12,119 nt of DNA from CAVQLX01 sp046727715 (GTDB lineage: Bacteria > Desulfobacterota > Binatia > DP-6): positions 1 to 12,119 of the forward strand of contig JBKPDC010000305.1 in assembly GCA_046727715.1 (NCBI GenBank). Reading direction: 5' to 3'. Position numbers and translations under genes: made by a program. Positions within the stretch are counted from its first letter, which is position 1. Every line of letters starts with the position of its first letter. The notes below the pieces were generated by a model that was given only the letters and a program-made list of their open reading frames with translations, made no database searches and had not been told where the DNA came from. This document shows, piece by piece, positions 1 to 5,556 of this stretch.

Positions 1-1
1 C

Positions 2-376
2 GGGTTCGGTCTACATCGGGTGATGCCGTTCGTGTACGGAAGCTTCGCATTCACCGTCTGCCTCGGCCGCTGCCTGCGCTCTCGCCGGTCGCCGCTCGCG
101 GTTGGGGTGGCGGCGGTGAGCGGGTCGCTCGTCTTCTTCGTGGTCACCAACCTGGGCGTCTGGCTTATGGGCAACCTCTACCCGCTCACCCTCGACGGGC
201 TTATGACCTGTTACATCGCCGCGATCCCGTTTTTCAGGAACACCCTTGCTGGGGACGCCTTCTACACGGTCGCGCTCTTCGGCGGGTTCGCGCTCGCGCA
301 GCGGTACTTTCCTGCGCTAGACGAGCGAGGTTCGTCCATGCTCGGCCTGGGTGATGCGGGCAGCGGTAGGCCGTAG
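2..376 (+). CDS. DUF6580 family membrane protein, 3' part (5' end outside window)
   Basis: The frame is open from the left edge and ends at TAG 374-376, giving 124 C-terminal residues of a longer protein. Reading begins GFGLHRVMPFVYGSFAF, so the GTG at about 20 is internal and not the start. Conserved blocks that I recognise as DUF6580 are MPFVYGSFAF, a helix ending in VTNLGVWLMGNLYP, and CYIAAIPFFRNTLAGD followed by a last helix (TVALFGGFALAQRYF). Three hydrophobic segments are visible. DUF6580 proteins are small multi-helix inner-membrane proteins resembling the S-components of ECF vitamin transporters. No substrate is established and none can be read here. The last 20 residues are a polar tail. 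Family assignment is from remembered motifs; function is unknown. Confidence 0.85.
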   Translation, partial: GFGLHRVMPFVYGSFAFTVCLGRCLRSRRSPLAVGVAAVSGSLVFFVVTNLGVWLMGNLYPLTLDGLMTCYIAAIPFFRNTLAGDAFYTVALFGGFALAQRYFPALDERGSSMLGLGDAGSGRP

Positions 377-419
377 AGTGAGTGCGGCGAGGAGCGGCTA
401 CCGGAAGGTTTCTGCCGAG

Positions 420-515
420 CCCGAATCTCGACAGGCGGGATTCGCTCGCAACGGGTTTGTGGTGATCGGGGGATTCCTTGCCGAAGGCGAAGCGGAGACG
501 CTGATCACGGCCACG
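420..515 (+). pseudogene. Possible phytanoyl-CoA dioxygenase (PhyH) N-terminal remnant
   Basis: In the frame of a GTG at 378, the peptide around 438-503 reads GFARNGFVVIGGFLAEGEAE and then TL. This closely resembles the opening of PhyH-family Fe(II)/2-oxoglutarate dioxygenases (pattern: F, x, x, [DN], G, F, V, V, [IV], x, G, F, L, x, x, x, E). Downstream of about 515 the frame degenerates into arginine/proline-rich sequence with no dioxygenase features and no HxD motif. I therefore read it as a decayed stub, if real. The match is short, about 22 residues, and chance resemblance cannot be excluded. Confidence 0.3.
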
Positions 516-654
516 CCGAGACACACGATCCTCAGGCACCTGCCGGCGCCTCGCTCTCGGATGCCGAGTCCCTTCTGCACGCCTCACCCCCCAGCCCCGC
601 TCCGCCCGCTGGTGCTTCGCCGCGCAGCGCGCAGAAGCGGAAACCCGGCCCGCG

Positions 655-814
655 TCAAGGCGCCTTGTGCCAGATCGGCGACGTCCAGGCACGCTCGCGG
701 ATGGTATGCGGCAGGACCGGGTCGCAGCGCGTCGCCAGCCCGGTGCCGAGGGTCTCCGGTCGCGCGCAGTTCACGCCGTGCGCGCCTCCGCCATGCCCGG
801 CTGTGGCACGGAAC
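655..814 (-). pseudogene. DUF3604 protein, C-terminal remnant with frameshift
   Basis: On the minus strand the frame ending at TGA 657-655 reads HGVNCARPETLGTGLATRCD followed by PVLPHTIRERAWTSPIWHKA and a final P. DUF3604 (PHP-like putative metalloenzyme) proteins characteristically end in a segment of the form GV[DN]C, PET, a CD or CCDP, a T[IV]QERAW[TS]SPIWY and a stop. The cysteines, the ERAWTSPIW signature and the stop position all agree. Immediately upstream this frame stops resembling the family. The neighbouring frame at 814-791 reads VPCHSRAW, which resembles the family's PTCRWSTW segment, so a one-base frameshift near 780-790 is likely. Everything N-terminal is missing, and the DoxX gene lies where the rest of the coding sequence would be. 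This is a non-functional relic. Confidence 0.65.
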
Positions 815-918
815 CAATCCGGGGCGGAGCGACCGGTGTAAACGTCTCCAGGGATCCGATGCGCTCACGGCCCAGGCGAGCGGCGAGGAGTCCCCGGCCG
901 AGCGCGGCCGATCGACCC

Positions 919-927
919 GAGGAGGAA
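919..927 (+). promoter_or_regulatory. Ribosome-binding site of the DoxX gene
   Basis: GAGGAGGAA lies 6 nt before the ATG at 934, an almost perfect Shine-Dalgarno match. It decides the start against the longer in-frame extension back to 667, whose first 89 residues are arginine-rich and unlike any DoxX N-terminus. Confidence 0.85.
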
Positions 928-933
928 CCACGA

Positions 934-1533
934 ATGACGACACCCGAGAACACCGGCGTGGGAGAGCAGGGCACGGAGCTCGGTGTGAGACTCTGGGATT
1001 GGCTTCTTCACCCACCGGTGACCGGACCGCACGCCACGGTGGTCATCCGGCTGATGGCGGGAGGGGTGTTCCTCTGGGAGGGGATCCTGAAGTTCGTTTA
1101 CGCCAACCAGGGGGTGGGCCGGTTCACCAAGCTCGGCATGCCGTTTCCGGACTTCACTGCGACCTTCGTCGGTGGGCTCGAGATCGTCGGCGGGATCTTG
1201 CTCATCCTCGGCCTCGGTACGCGACTCATCACCATTCCGTTCATCATCGAGATGGTGGTGGCGATGCTCTCCACCAAGCCGCGGCTCTTTCTCGGCACGT
1301 TGCCGCTTCCTCCGCCTCCGGCGCCGCCGCAGGTGGGGATCTGGGCCGTCCTGCACGAGATCCGATCGGAGTACGCGCAGATCATGAGCTGCATCTTTCT
1401 CCTGCTCGCCGGCCCTGGTCCCTGGTCGCTGGACGCGTCGCTTCGCCCTCGCTCCGGGCCGCAGGAAGCTCCGATGAGAGGGCCTGCAGGAACGGAGTTC
1501 GCGGCGAGTCGTCGGCGGGCGGCCGGACCGTGA
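934..1533 (+). CDS. DoxX family membrane protein
   Basis: 199 residues. DoxX proteins are small four-helix inner-membrane proteins; the name comes from the archaeal thiosulfate:quinone oxidoreductase subunit, but most bacterial members have no proven substrate. Four hydrophobic segments are visible at about 36-55, 74-93, 97-112 and 145-160. The first carries the family's RLMAGGVFLWEGILKFVYAN pattern (arginine, small residues, then G-x-x-K). Helix 2 is rich in glycine (GGLEIVGGILLILGLGTR), and the last segment ends GPWSLDA, the usual DoxX ending. A proline-rich loop, LPLPPPPAPP, sits at about 123-132 between helices 3 and 4, and about 35 polar residues extend the C-terminus; both are additions to the core fold. 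The start is fixed by a strong ribosome-binding site. It is transcribed alone towards the convergent gene ending at 1594, and its exact role is unknown. Confidence 0.9.
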   Translation: MTTPENTGVGEQGTELGVRLWDWLLHPPVTGPHATVVIRLMAGGVFLWEGILKFVYANQGVGRFTKLGMPFPDFTATFVGGLEIVGGILLILGLGTRLITIPFIIEMVVAMLSTKPRLFLGTLPLPPPPAPPQVGIWAVLHEIRSEYAQIMSCIFLLLAGPGPWSLDASLRPRSGPQEAPMRGPAGTEFAASRRRAAGP

Positions 1534-1593
1534 GAAGCGCGCGGCGACCCTGCGTCGGCGCTCGGACCACCGGGCAGCGGTTCGATCCCGGCC

Positions 1594-2277
1594 TCAGGAC
1601 GGCTCGGGGTGCTTCGCCTGCTGGCGATACCGCTGCGGCACGGCCTGCCAGAGGTTGGTCAGGTGCACCACGCCTTGATCGTCGGTCCAGCGATACAGTC
1701 GGCTGCGCTTCGGTTGCGCCGGCGGAGCGCTCGCATTGGCGGCGCCTGACTCTGGCGGGGGCTCCGGCGGCGGATTGGGGATCCAGACCCACCTATACGC
1801 CGCGGTGGTCCCGTCACCGCGGAGCTGATAGCGGCCGGTCGGGTACTCGACGACGTCCGGCATCGGGGGCGCCGGTGGCGGAGACGGAATCGACTGGACC
1901 GCGGGAGGGGCGTACGCGGCGGGGAGGTCGTACGCCGCCTGCGAGGGGTAGTACGTCGAGCCATCGTACGGTGGGGCGTAGACGGGCGGGTAGCCGTAGA
2001 AGGGCGGGGGATATCCGTAGAACGGCGGCCAGGCCCCGAAGATCCCGATCGGAACCGGGACCGCGACCGCGAACGGGCCGAACCGTCGCGGATGGAAGGA
2101 CGGCCGCGGTCCGACCGGGGCTCGCAGGAAGGGACCGGGGAACGCGTGTCGGCCGGCGAAGAAGCGCCCGCGCGCGCCGAACCCCCTGCCGCCGAACCCC
2201 ATCATGAAGGCCCGGGCCGGCGGATCGGTCGCGAGGACGGCCAGGGAGACGCCAAGGATCACTGCGAGTCTCCTCAT
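1594..2277 (-). CDS. Secreted proline/tyrosine-rich protein with DUF4124-like C-terminus
   Basis: 227 residues from ATG 2277-2275. I chose this start over the longer frame to 2508 because MRRLAVILGVSLAVLA followed by ARA at 21-23 is a clear Sec signal peptide, while the upstream extension is arginine-rich noise. The mature part begins with a Gly/Phe/Arg-rich stretch (residues 24-66). Next comes a Pro/Tyr-rich section containing two FYGYPP units at about 86-98. A segment at 148-170, GRYQLRGDGTTAAYRWVWIP, follows and recurs in envelope proteins of this kind. The end, YRWTDDQGVVHLTN at 195-208 and then VPQRYR, matches the DUF4124 pattern (YRW-x-D-x-x-G-V-V-H-x-T-[ND]). DUF4124 proteins are exported proteins of unknown role. 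A GGGGAGAG lies about 11-14 nt before the ATG, rather far. An extracytoplasmic location is likely; the function is unknown. Confidence 0.8.
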   Translation of the reverse strand: MRRLAVILGVSLAVLATDPPARAFMMGFGGRGFGARGRFFAGRHAFPGPFLRAPVGPRPSFHPRRFGPFAVAVPVPIGIFGAWPPFYGYPPPFYGYPPVYAPPYDGSTYYPSQAAYDLPAAYAPPAVQSIPSPPPAPPMPDVVEYPTGRYQLRGDGTTAAYRWVWIPNPPPEPPPESGAANASAPPAQPKRSRLYRWTDDQGVVHLTNLWQAVPQRYRQQAKHPEPS

Positions 2278-2381
2278 CGGCACCGCTTCTCTCCCCACGA
2301 AGGTAGATGACCGCCACCCACGGGTCCAGCGTCCCTCCGGACGCAGCGGATTACTCGACCTCGCCGCCTCCCGGGAGCACC

Positions 2382-2528
2382 TCACGAGGCCGCGGACCCC
2401 GCGCCGTCGGCTCGTGCCAGCCGGCACGGCACCGCGCGGTGATGCGGGATGCCCGTGAAGGGATCGCGGTCGGTCACGTCGGTGAGCTCGTTGCTGGTTC
2501 GCGCCCACCAGCCCTTCGCAGCCGTCAC
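2382..2528 (-). CDS. 48-residue microprotein translationally coupled to the antiporter gene
   Basis: The GTG at 2528-2526 overlaps the antiporter TGA at 2527-2525 as GTGA, the classic arrangement for translational re-initiation. The frame ends at TGA 2384-2382. The peptide begins MTAAKGWWARTSNELTDVTD and continues RDPFTGIPHHRAVPCRLARA. Unlike the other short frames of this window it is not arginine/alanine/proline noise. It has two adjacent tryptophans (7-8), a mixed polar core, a DPxTG turn (22-26), a histidine pair (29-30) and one cysteine (35). There is no signal peptide and no membrane segment, so it is probably cytosolic. I do not recognise the family. Being last in the antiporter operon suggests an accessory or regulatory partner, but that is inference. 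The alternative is chance read-through of high-GC sequence. Confidence 0.5.
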   Translation of the reverse strand: MTAAKGWWARTSNELTDVTDRDPFTGIPHHRAVPCRLARADGAGSAAS

Positions 2529-4108
2529 GTCTGAGGACGCGGCGCCTCGCCGTCCGTCATGAGCGGCTGGAACGACCCGGCCGGGGCAGCGCCGAGCTCG
2601 GCCCAATCGACCTCCTCTTCCAGCCGGTGAAACGCCTCGTCGCCGATCGTGCCCTCCTCGCGTAGCCGGTGCAGCGTCAGGCGCTGGGCCGTGATCGCGC
2701 GCAAGCGGAGCCGGTCGTGCTCCGACGCGCCCTGCGGCTCGTCCGGGCTCGTAGCCACCTCGCGCGCGGCGAGGAACCCTTCGCGGACGGCCGCCGCCGC
2801 GGGCGAGCGCTCTCCCGCGAGAGTGTCGAGTGCCGCCTGCATGATGCCGAGACGTCCGCGCGAGATCTCTCGCCCCACTCCGCCGTCCGCCTCGAAGCCG
2901 AGGCGGTCAAGCAGCGGCCGGAGCGTGAAGCCCTGGATGACCAGCGTCCCCAGCACCACGCAGAACGCGGAGAAGACGATCAGGTCCCGGCCGGGGAACC
3001 CCGAGGGCAACGCGAACGCCGTCGCGAGCGTGACGAGGCCACGCATGCCGCACCACGAGACGAGCAGGCCGCCCGCGACCGTCGGCGGCGTCGTTCCCGG
3101 CGTCAGCGCGACCCCGAACCAGCGGTTCTTCAGGCGCGCCACCGTGGTGTAGGCCATCACGTACGCGATGCGGACGACGATCACGGTCGCGAGCACGGCG
3201 CCGCTCACGAGGAGTGCGTGCGAGAGGCTTTCGCGCGACAGGCGGCTCAGGATGGGTCGCGCCTGCAGGCCCATGATCACGAACGCGAGCACGTTCAGCA
3301 CGAACACGGCCGTCTCCCAGACTGAGTACGTACTGACTCGATTGCGCGCGGTCGCGCGGCGCGAGGCTTCCTGCGAGAGCGTCATGCCGTAGGTCACCAT
3401 GGTGATGATCGGCGACAGGCCGACGCGCTCGGCGAGCAGCCAGACGCCGAACGTGCCGACGAACGTGAGCACCGTGAAGCTCGCCGCGTCGCGGACGCGT
3501 GCGGTGCCGAGCAGGTACAGCCGGGCGAGGAGCCATCCTGCGATCGGGCTTCCCACCGCCATCAGCGCGATGATCGGCCCGGTGTGCCCGAGCGTGACCG
3601 TGCCGACGGCGGCCCCGACCGCGATGCGATAGACCACGAGCGCCGTCGCGTCGTTCAGGAGGCTCTCTCCCTGGAGCACGTGCAGGATCCGCCGCGGCAG
3701 GCGCAGCCGACCGAGAACCGCCGCGGCCGCGGCGGCATCCGGCGGGGCGACGATGGCGCCGAGCGCGACTGCGGCGGCGATCGGGAGACCTCCCAGCCGC
3801 CAGCCGACCCACGCAACCGCCGCAATGGTGAGACCGACGGCAACGACGACGAGGGACAAGAGCGGGATGACGTTCCGTCGGAGGTCGCGGGGCGATGTGT
3901 CGAACGCCGCGTCCAGCAGGACGGGGGCGACGAAGAGCGCGAGCGCCAGGTCGGGCTGGATCTCGAGCTCGGGGCCCGCGGGGACGAAGGCCAGCGCGGC
4001 GCCGGCGATCGCGAGGAGCGAGGGATAGGGAACCCCGACACGCCGGGCGACACCGGTCAGGATCACCGCTCCGAGGAGGAGCGCCAGTGTCGATTCGAAG
4101 AGTGCCAT
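2525..4108 (-). CDS. Na+/H+ antiporter, CPA1 family
   Basis: 527 residues from ATG 4108-4106. It exchanges monovalent cations for protons across the inner membrane, serving pH and sodium homeostasis. About 12 hydrophobic segments fill residues 1-395. Signature motifs are APPDAAAAAAVL starting at 121 (the CPA1 AP[PT]DA motif, with the essential Asp at 124) and GESLLNDATALVVY starting at 147, where N152/D153 form the ion-binding ND pair. A later FVIMGLQARPIL helix and LLVSWCGMRGLVTLATAFAL also fit CPA1. The C-terminal 130 residues are a soluble tail with alpha-helical, charged sequence (AAREVATSPDEPQGASEHDR region, then HRLREEGTIGDEAFHRLEEE), as in bacterial NhaP/Nhe-like proteins of this length. 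The ion preference (Na+, K+ or Li+) cannot be told from sequence. A microprotein gene overlaps its stop codon, and its promoter must lie in the 78 bp before the attC site at 4187. Confidence 0.92.
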   Translation of the reverse strand: MALFESTLALLLGAVILTGVARRVGVPYPSLLAIAGAALAFVPAGPELEIQPDLALALFVAPVLLDAAFDTSPRDLRRNVIPLLSLVVVAVGLTIAAVAWVGWRLGGLPIAAAVALGAIVAPPDAAAAAAVLGRLRLPRRILHVLQGESLLNDATALVVYRIAVGAAVGTVTLGHTGPIIALMAVGSPIAGWLLARLYLLGTARVRDAASFTVLTFVGTFGVWLLAERVGLSPIITMVTYGMTLSQEASRRATARNRVSTYSVWETAVFVLNVLAFVIMGLQARPILSRLSRESLSHALLVSGAVLATVIVVRIAYVMAYTTVARLKNRWFGVALTPGTTPPTVAGGLLVSWCGMRGLVTLATAFALPSGFPGRDLIVFSAFCVVLGTLVIQGFTLRPLLDRLGFEADGGVGREISRGRLGIMQAALDTLAGERSPAAAAVREGFLAAREVATSPDEPQGASEHDRLRLRAITAQRLTLHRLREEGTIGDEAFHRLEEEVDWAELGAAPAGSFQPLMTDGEAPRPQT

Positions 4109-4144
4109 GTCCGGAGTCTAGAGCGTCCGCCGGACCTGGGGAAC

Positions 4145-4167
4145 CGGCGGCGCGCTACGCGCCGTCG
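4145..4167. other. GC-rich hairpin beside the attC site
   Basis: CGGCGGCGCG (4145-4154) can pair with CGCGCCGTCG (4158-4167) around a CTA loop, with one G-T wobble. It lies between the antiporter start and the attC, in the antiporter 5' leader. It may be a leader structure of the antiporter transcript or the leftover apex of another cassette recombination site. There is no T-run, so it is not a standard terminator. Confidence 0.4.
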
Positions 4168-4186
4168 CCGCCGTCGATGGCGAGCC

Positions 4187-4261
4187 GCCTAACTTCGGTT
4201 TGCAGCCGACGCGGCCCTCGCATTCGCTCGGACCGCGCAGCTGAAACCTGGTACGTTAGGC
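4187..4261 (+). other. attC: Integron attC recombination site (59-base element)
   Basis: The 75-bp imperfect palindrome starts with inverse core GCCTAAC (4187-4193, RYYYAAC) and ends with core site GTTAGGC (4255-4261, GTTRRRY), perfect complements of each other. Inside, GGTTTGCAGC (4197-4206) pairs with GCTGAAACC (4240-4248), leaving one unpaired G at 4202. This is the extrahelical base that integron integrases read for strand choice. The extra base lies in the left arm, so cassette polarity is plus and the crossover falls between G4255 and T4256. Length, core sites, L-box pairing and the TGCAGC/GCTGA signature all match chromosomal and environmental-cassette attC sites. No cassette gene lies to its left, since the antiporter reads away on the other strand, and no intI is in the window. 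Confidence 0.85.
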
Positions 4262-4277
4262 AGCGCGAGGGAGCGTC

Positions 4278-4673
4278 GTGAAGACTTTGGCATTCGTGTT
4301 CGGCCTTTGTATCAGCGCTGTCGGGGCTGTCGGCATCCTCGTGCCAGCCAGCCTCGTCTGGCTGGCCCAACACTTCGTCGCGTCCAGCGCGTTCTACGTC
4401 CTCGCCACGGTCCGAATCGCTTTCGGACTCATCCTGATCTCGGTGGCGCCGGCTTCCCGCACGCCAAGGGGGCTCCGAGTCTTGGGTTACGTCATTGTGA
4501 TCCTTGGGATAACGACAGCTCTCACAGGCTTGGTGGCAGTCGGGCGCGCTCGAGCCGTTATCGACTGGTGGTTGCACCAAAGACCCGGTGTCCTGCGTCT
4601 CACAGCCGGTCTAATCCTAGCCCTCGGAGGCTTCGTCGCCCACGCCTGCGCTCCCACTGGCCGTGCTGCCTGA
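4278..4673 (+). CDS. Small four-helix membrane protein in a cassette position
   Basis: 131 residues. The GTG start at 4278 is preceded by a GAGGGAG ribosome-binding site about 5 nt away. It lies 22 nt after the attC crossover point, the usual spacing for a cassette gene. Four hydrophobic segments are visible at about 4-24, 40-57, 68-88 and 105-123. They are separated by short loops containing RTPRG and a conserved-looking DWWLHQRPGVLR, so it should be an inner-membrane protein with both ends on the same side. There is no signal cleavage site and no catalytic motif. I do not recognise a named family, and small membrane proteins of unknown role are common cassette cargo. Base composition looks less GC-extreme than the flanking antiporter and efflux genes, consistent with acquisition by transfer. 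Confidence 0.75.
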   Translation: MKTLAFVFGLCISAVGAVGILVPASLVWLAQHFVASSAFYVLATVRIAFGLILISVAPASRTPRGLRVLGYVIVILGITTALTGLVAVGRARAVIDWWLHQRPGVLRLTAGLILALGGFVAHACAPTGRAA

Positions 4674-4677
4674 CTAC

Positions 4678-4781
4678 GGGTTGAGGCCGACGAGCCGCCT
4701 GGTCGCGCTGGCGCGCGACCAACTCGGCTCGTATGCTCCTCAGGGCCAGCGCGGCCAAGGCGCCGGCTCGCAGCTCAACCC
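4678..4781. repeat. 104-bp imperfect palindrome with strong inner hairpin
   Basis: GGGTTGAG (4678-4685) and CTCAACCC (4774-4781) are perfect inverted repeats. Inside, CGAGCCG (4691-4697) can pair either with CGGCTCG at 4725-4731 or with the same word at 4764-4770. The first choice continues through GGTCGCGC (4701-4708) pairing with GCGCGACC (4713-4720) around a TGGC loop. The size and two-box layout resemble an attC, but the core words face the wrong way (GTT outside, AAC outside), so it is not a standard site. It could be a degraded junction of two attC sites, where GTTGAGG is close to a core site and GCTCAAC (4773-4779) is a valid inverse core. It could also be a transcript-ending structure after the membrane protein gene. 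Confidence 0.55.
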
Positions 4782-4802
4782 TATGCTTTCGGCGGCGAGA
4801 GC

Positions 4803-5336
4803 GTGATCACGATTCGGCACATGGCAGGTTCGGAGCTTGATCGGATCGGCGAGATCGATCGGTCGGAGCATGTGACGCAAGAGTACTCTTACCGACATGG
4901 TTCTCTCGGAAGGCGAAACGTCGACATCCGGGTGCCGACGTGGACTCGGTCCGGCGATCGCGAGCACAGCGTCCAAGGCAATGTCAACGCCTGGCAGCCA
5001 ATCCTCGATCGGGGCGGGACGCTCGTTGGCGCGTTCGACGCCGACACCCTGGTGGGTTTCGCGATCTACCGACCCGATCTCGCGGAGGGCATGGCGAACT
5101 TTTCGGTCCTCCACGTGAGCAGGAGCTACCGGCGCAAGGGCATTGGGTCGCTGCTCGCCGAAGAGGTTGCGCGTCTCGCACGCGCGGACGGCGCCCAACG
5201 CCTCTACGTCTCCGCTACTCCCAGCGGTCCTGCGGTAGAGTTCTACCGCAGCCACGGGTTCGAGCCGACCGACGAGCCGAACGAAGCGCTCTTCGCGCTT
5301 GAGCCCCACGACATCCATATGATTCTCCAGCTGTAA
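4803..5336 (+). CDS. GNAT family N-acetyltransferase (cassette gene)
   Basis: 177 residues from GTG 4803, preceded by a weak GAGAG. I chose this over ATG 4821 because MITIRHM provides the usual first beta strand of the fold. GNAT enzymes move an acetyl group from acetyl-CoA to an amine of a small molecule, peptide or protein. Motif A is at about 101-121, SVLHVSRSYRRKGIGSLLAE, with the RRKGIG pyrophosphate-binding loop (110-115). Motif B follows: LYVSATPSGPAVEFYRSHGF at 134-153, where Tyr148 is in the usual position for the general-acid tyrosine. Length and a single domain are normal. The substrate cannot be predicted. It lies between a palindromic spacer and a half attC, as expected for integron cargo, where GNATs are frequent. 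Composition is less GC-rich than neighbouring genes. Confidence 0.88.
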   Translation: MITIRHMAGSELDRIGEIDRSEHVTQEYSYRHGSLGRRNVDIRVPTWTRSGDREHSVQGNVNAWQPILDRGGTLVGAFDADTLVGFAIYRPDLAEGMANFSVLHVSRSYRRKGIGSLLAEEVARLARADGAQRLYVSATPSGPAVEFYRSHGFEPTDEPNEALFALEPHDIHMILQL

Positions 5337-5352
5337 GGACGGCTACCCGTCC
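5337..5352 (+). terminator. Hairpin directly after the GNAT stop codon
   Basis: GGACGG (5337-5342) pairs perfectly with CCGTCC (5347-5352) around a CTAC loop, immediately after the TAA. No T-run follows, so if it acts on transcription it is a weak or Rho-assisted terminator, or a 3'-end stabiliser. Confidence 0.35.
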
Positions 5353-5362
5353 GATCCTCGCC

Positions 5363-5395
5363 GCCCAACAATGTGCTGCAGCTGTCGAGCGGCCG
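5363..5395 (+). other. attC: Left half of a second attC site, right half missing
   Basis: Inverse core GCCCAAC (5363-5369, RYYYAAC) is followed, after a 6-nt spacer, by CTGCAGC (5376-5382) and a GC-rich arm. This R''-L'' arrangement is the one usual in environmental-cassette attC sites, and it lies 27 nt after the GNAT stop, as in real cassettes. The complementary GCTG...GTTGGGC right arm is not found in the next 200 bases; the nearest GTT word (GTTGATC, 5515) does not fit. I infer a site truncated at its right side where the island meets the DNA leading to the efflux operon. Confidence 0.55.
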
Positions 5396-5556
5396 GCTCT
5401 CCCCTTCGGAGCCCTTCGCCGTCTGGCGGCCAGCGCAGTGGCTCGGTAGCGGCCTCCGCAGAAGCCCAGCGCCCGCGATGCACAACACCGGGTAGCGGGG
5501 CAACACGTCCGACAGTTGATCCCGCCGACCCGTTCCGGTACCGATTCACAACTCAG

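Larger units (their letters stand above)
377..933. other. 557-bp stretch without an intact gene; gene debris
   Basis: No open frame here has the look of a whole protein. The long frames crossing it are arginine/proline/serine-rich, as expected of off-frame translation in high-GC DNA. Two short pieces do look like protein remains. One is a plus-strand scrap around 420-515 and the other is a minus-strand tail at 655-814; both are listed separately. The last few tens of bases must carry the DoxX ribosome-binding site and probably its promoter, but I see no convincing -35/-10 pair. Confidence 0.6.

Noticed and set aside
1576..1593. tRNA T-arm-like GGTTCGATCCC between two convergent genes
   Set aside because: The flanking bases do not pair as a T stem, and no acceptor, D or anticodon arms are found; the space between the genes is only 60 bp.
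351..2207. A 618-codon plus-strand open frame through the DoxX and DUF4124-like genes
   Set aside because: The translation is Arg/Ala/Gly/Ser-rich noise and overlaps two well-supported genes. Only a short peptide near 438-503 looked protein-like and is reported separately.
5243..5506. 87-codon minus-strand frame through the half attC region
   Set aside because: It overlaps the GNAT 3' end on the opposite strand, lacks a ribosome-binding site and has no recognisable domain.
5516..5544. TTGATC with 17-bp spacing to TACCGA before the efflux operon
   Set aside because: The -10 box is too poor, and the spacing to the ATG at 5557 would leave only a few bases of leader. Not strong enough to annotate.
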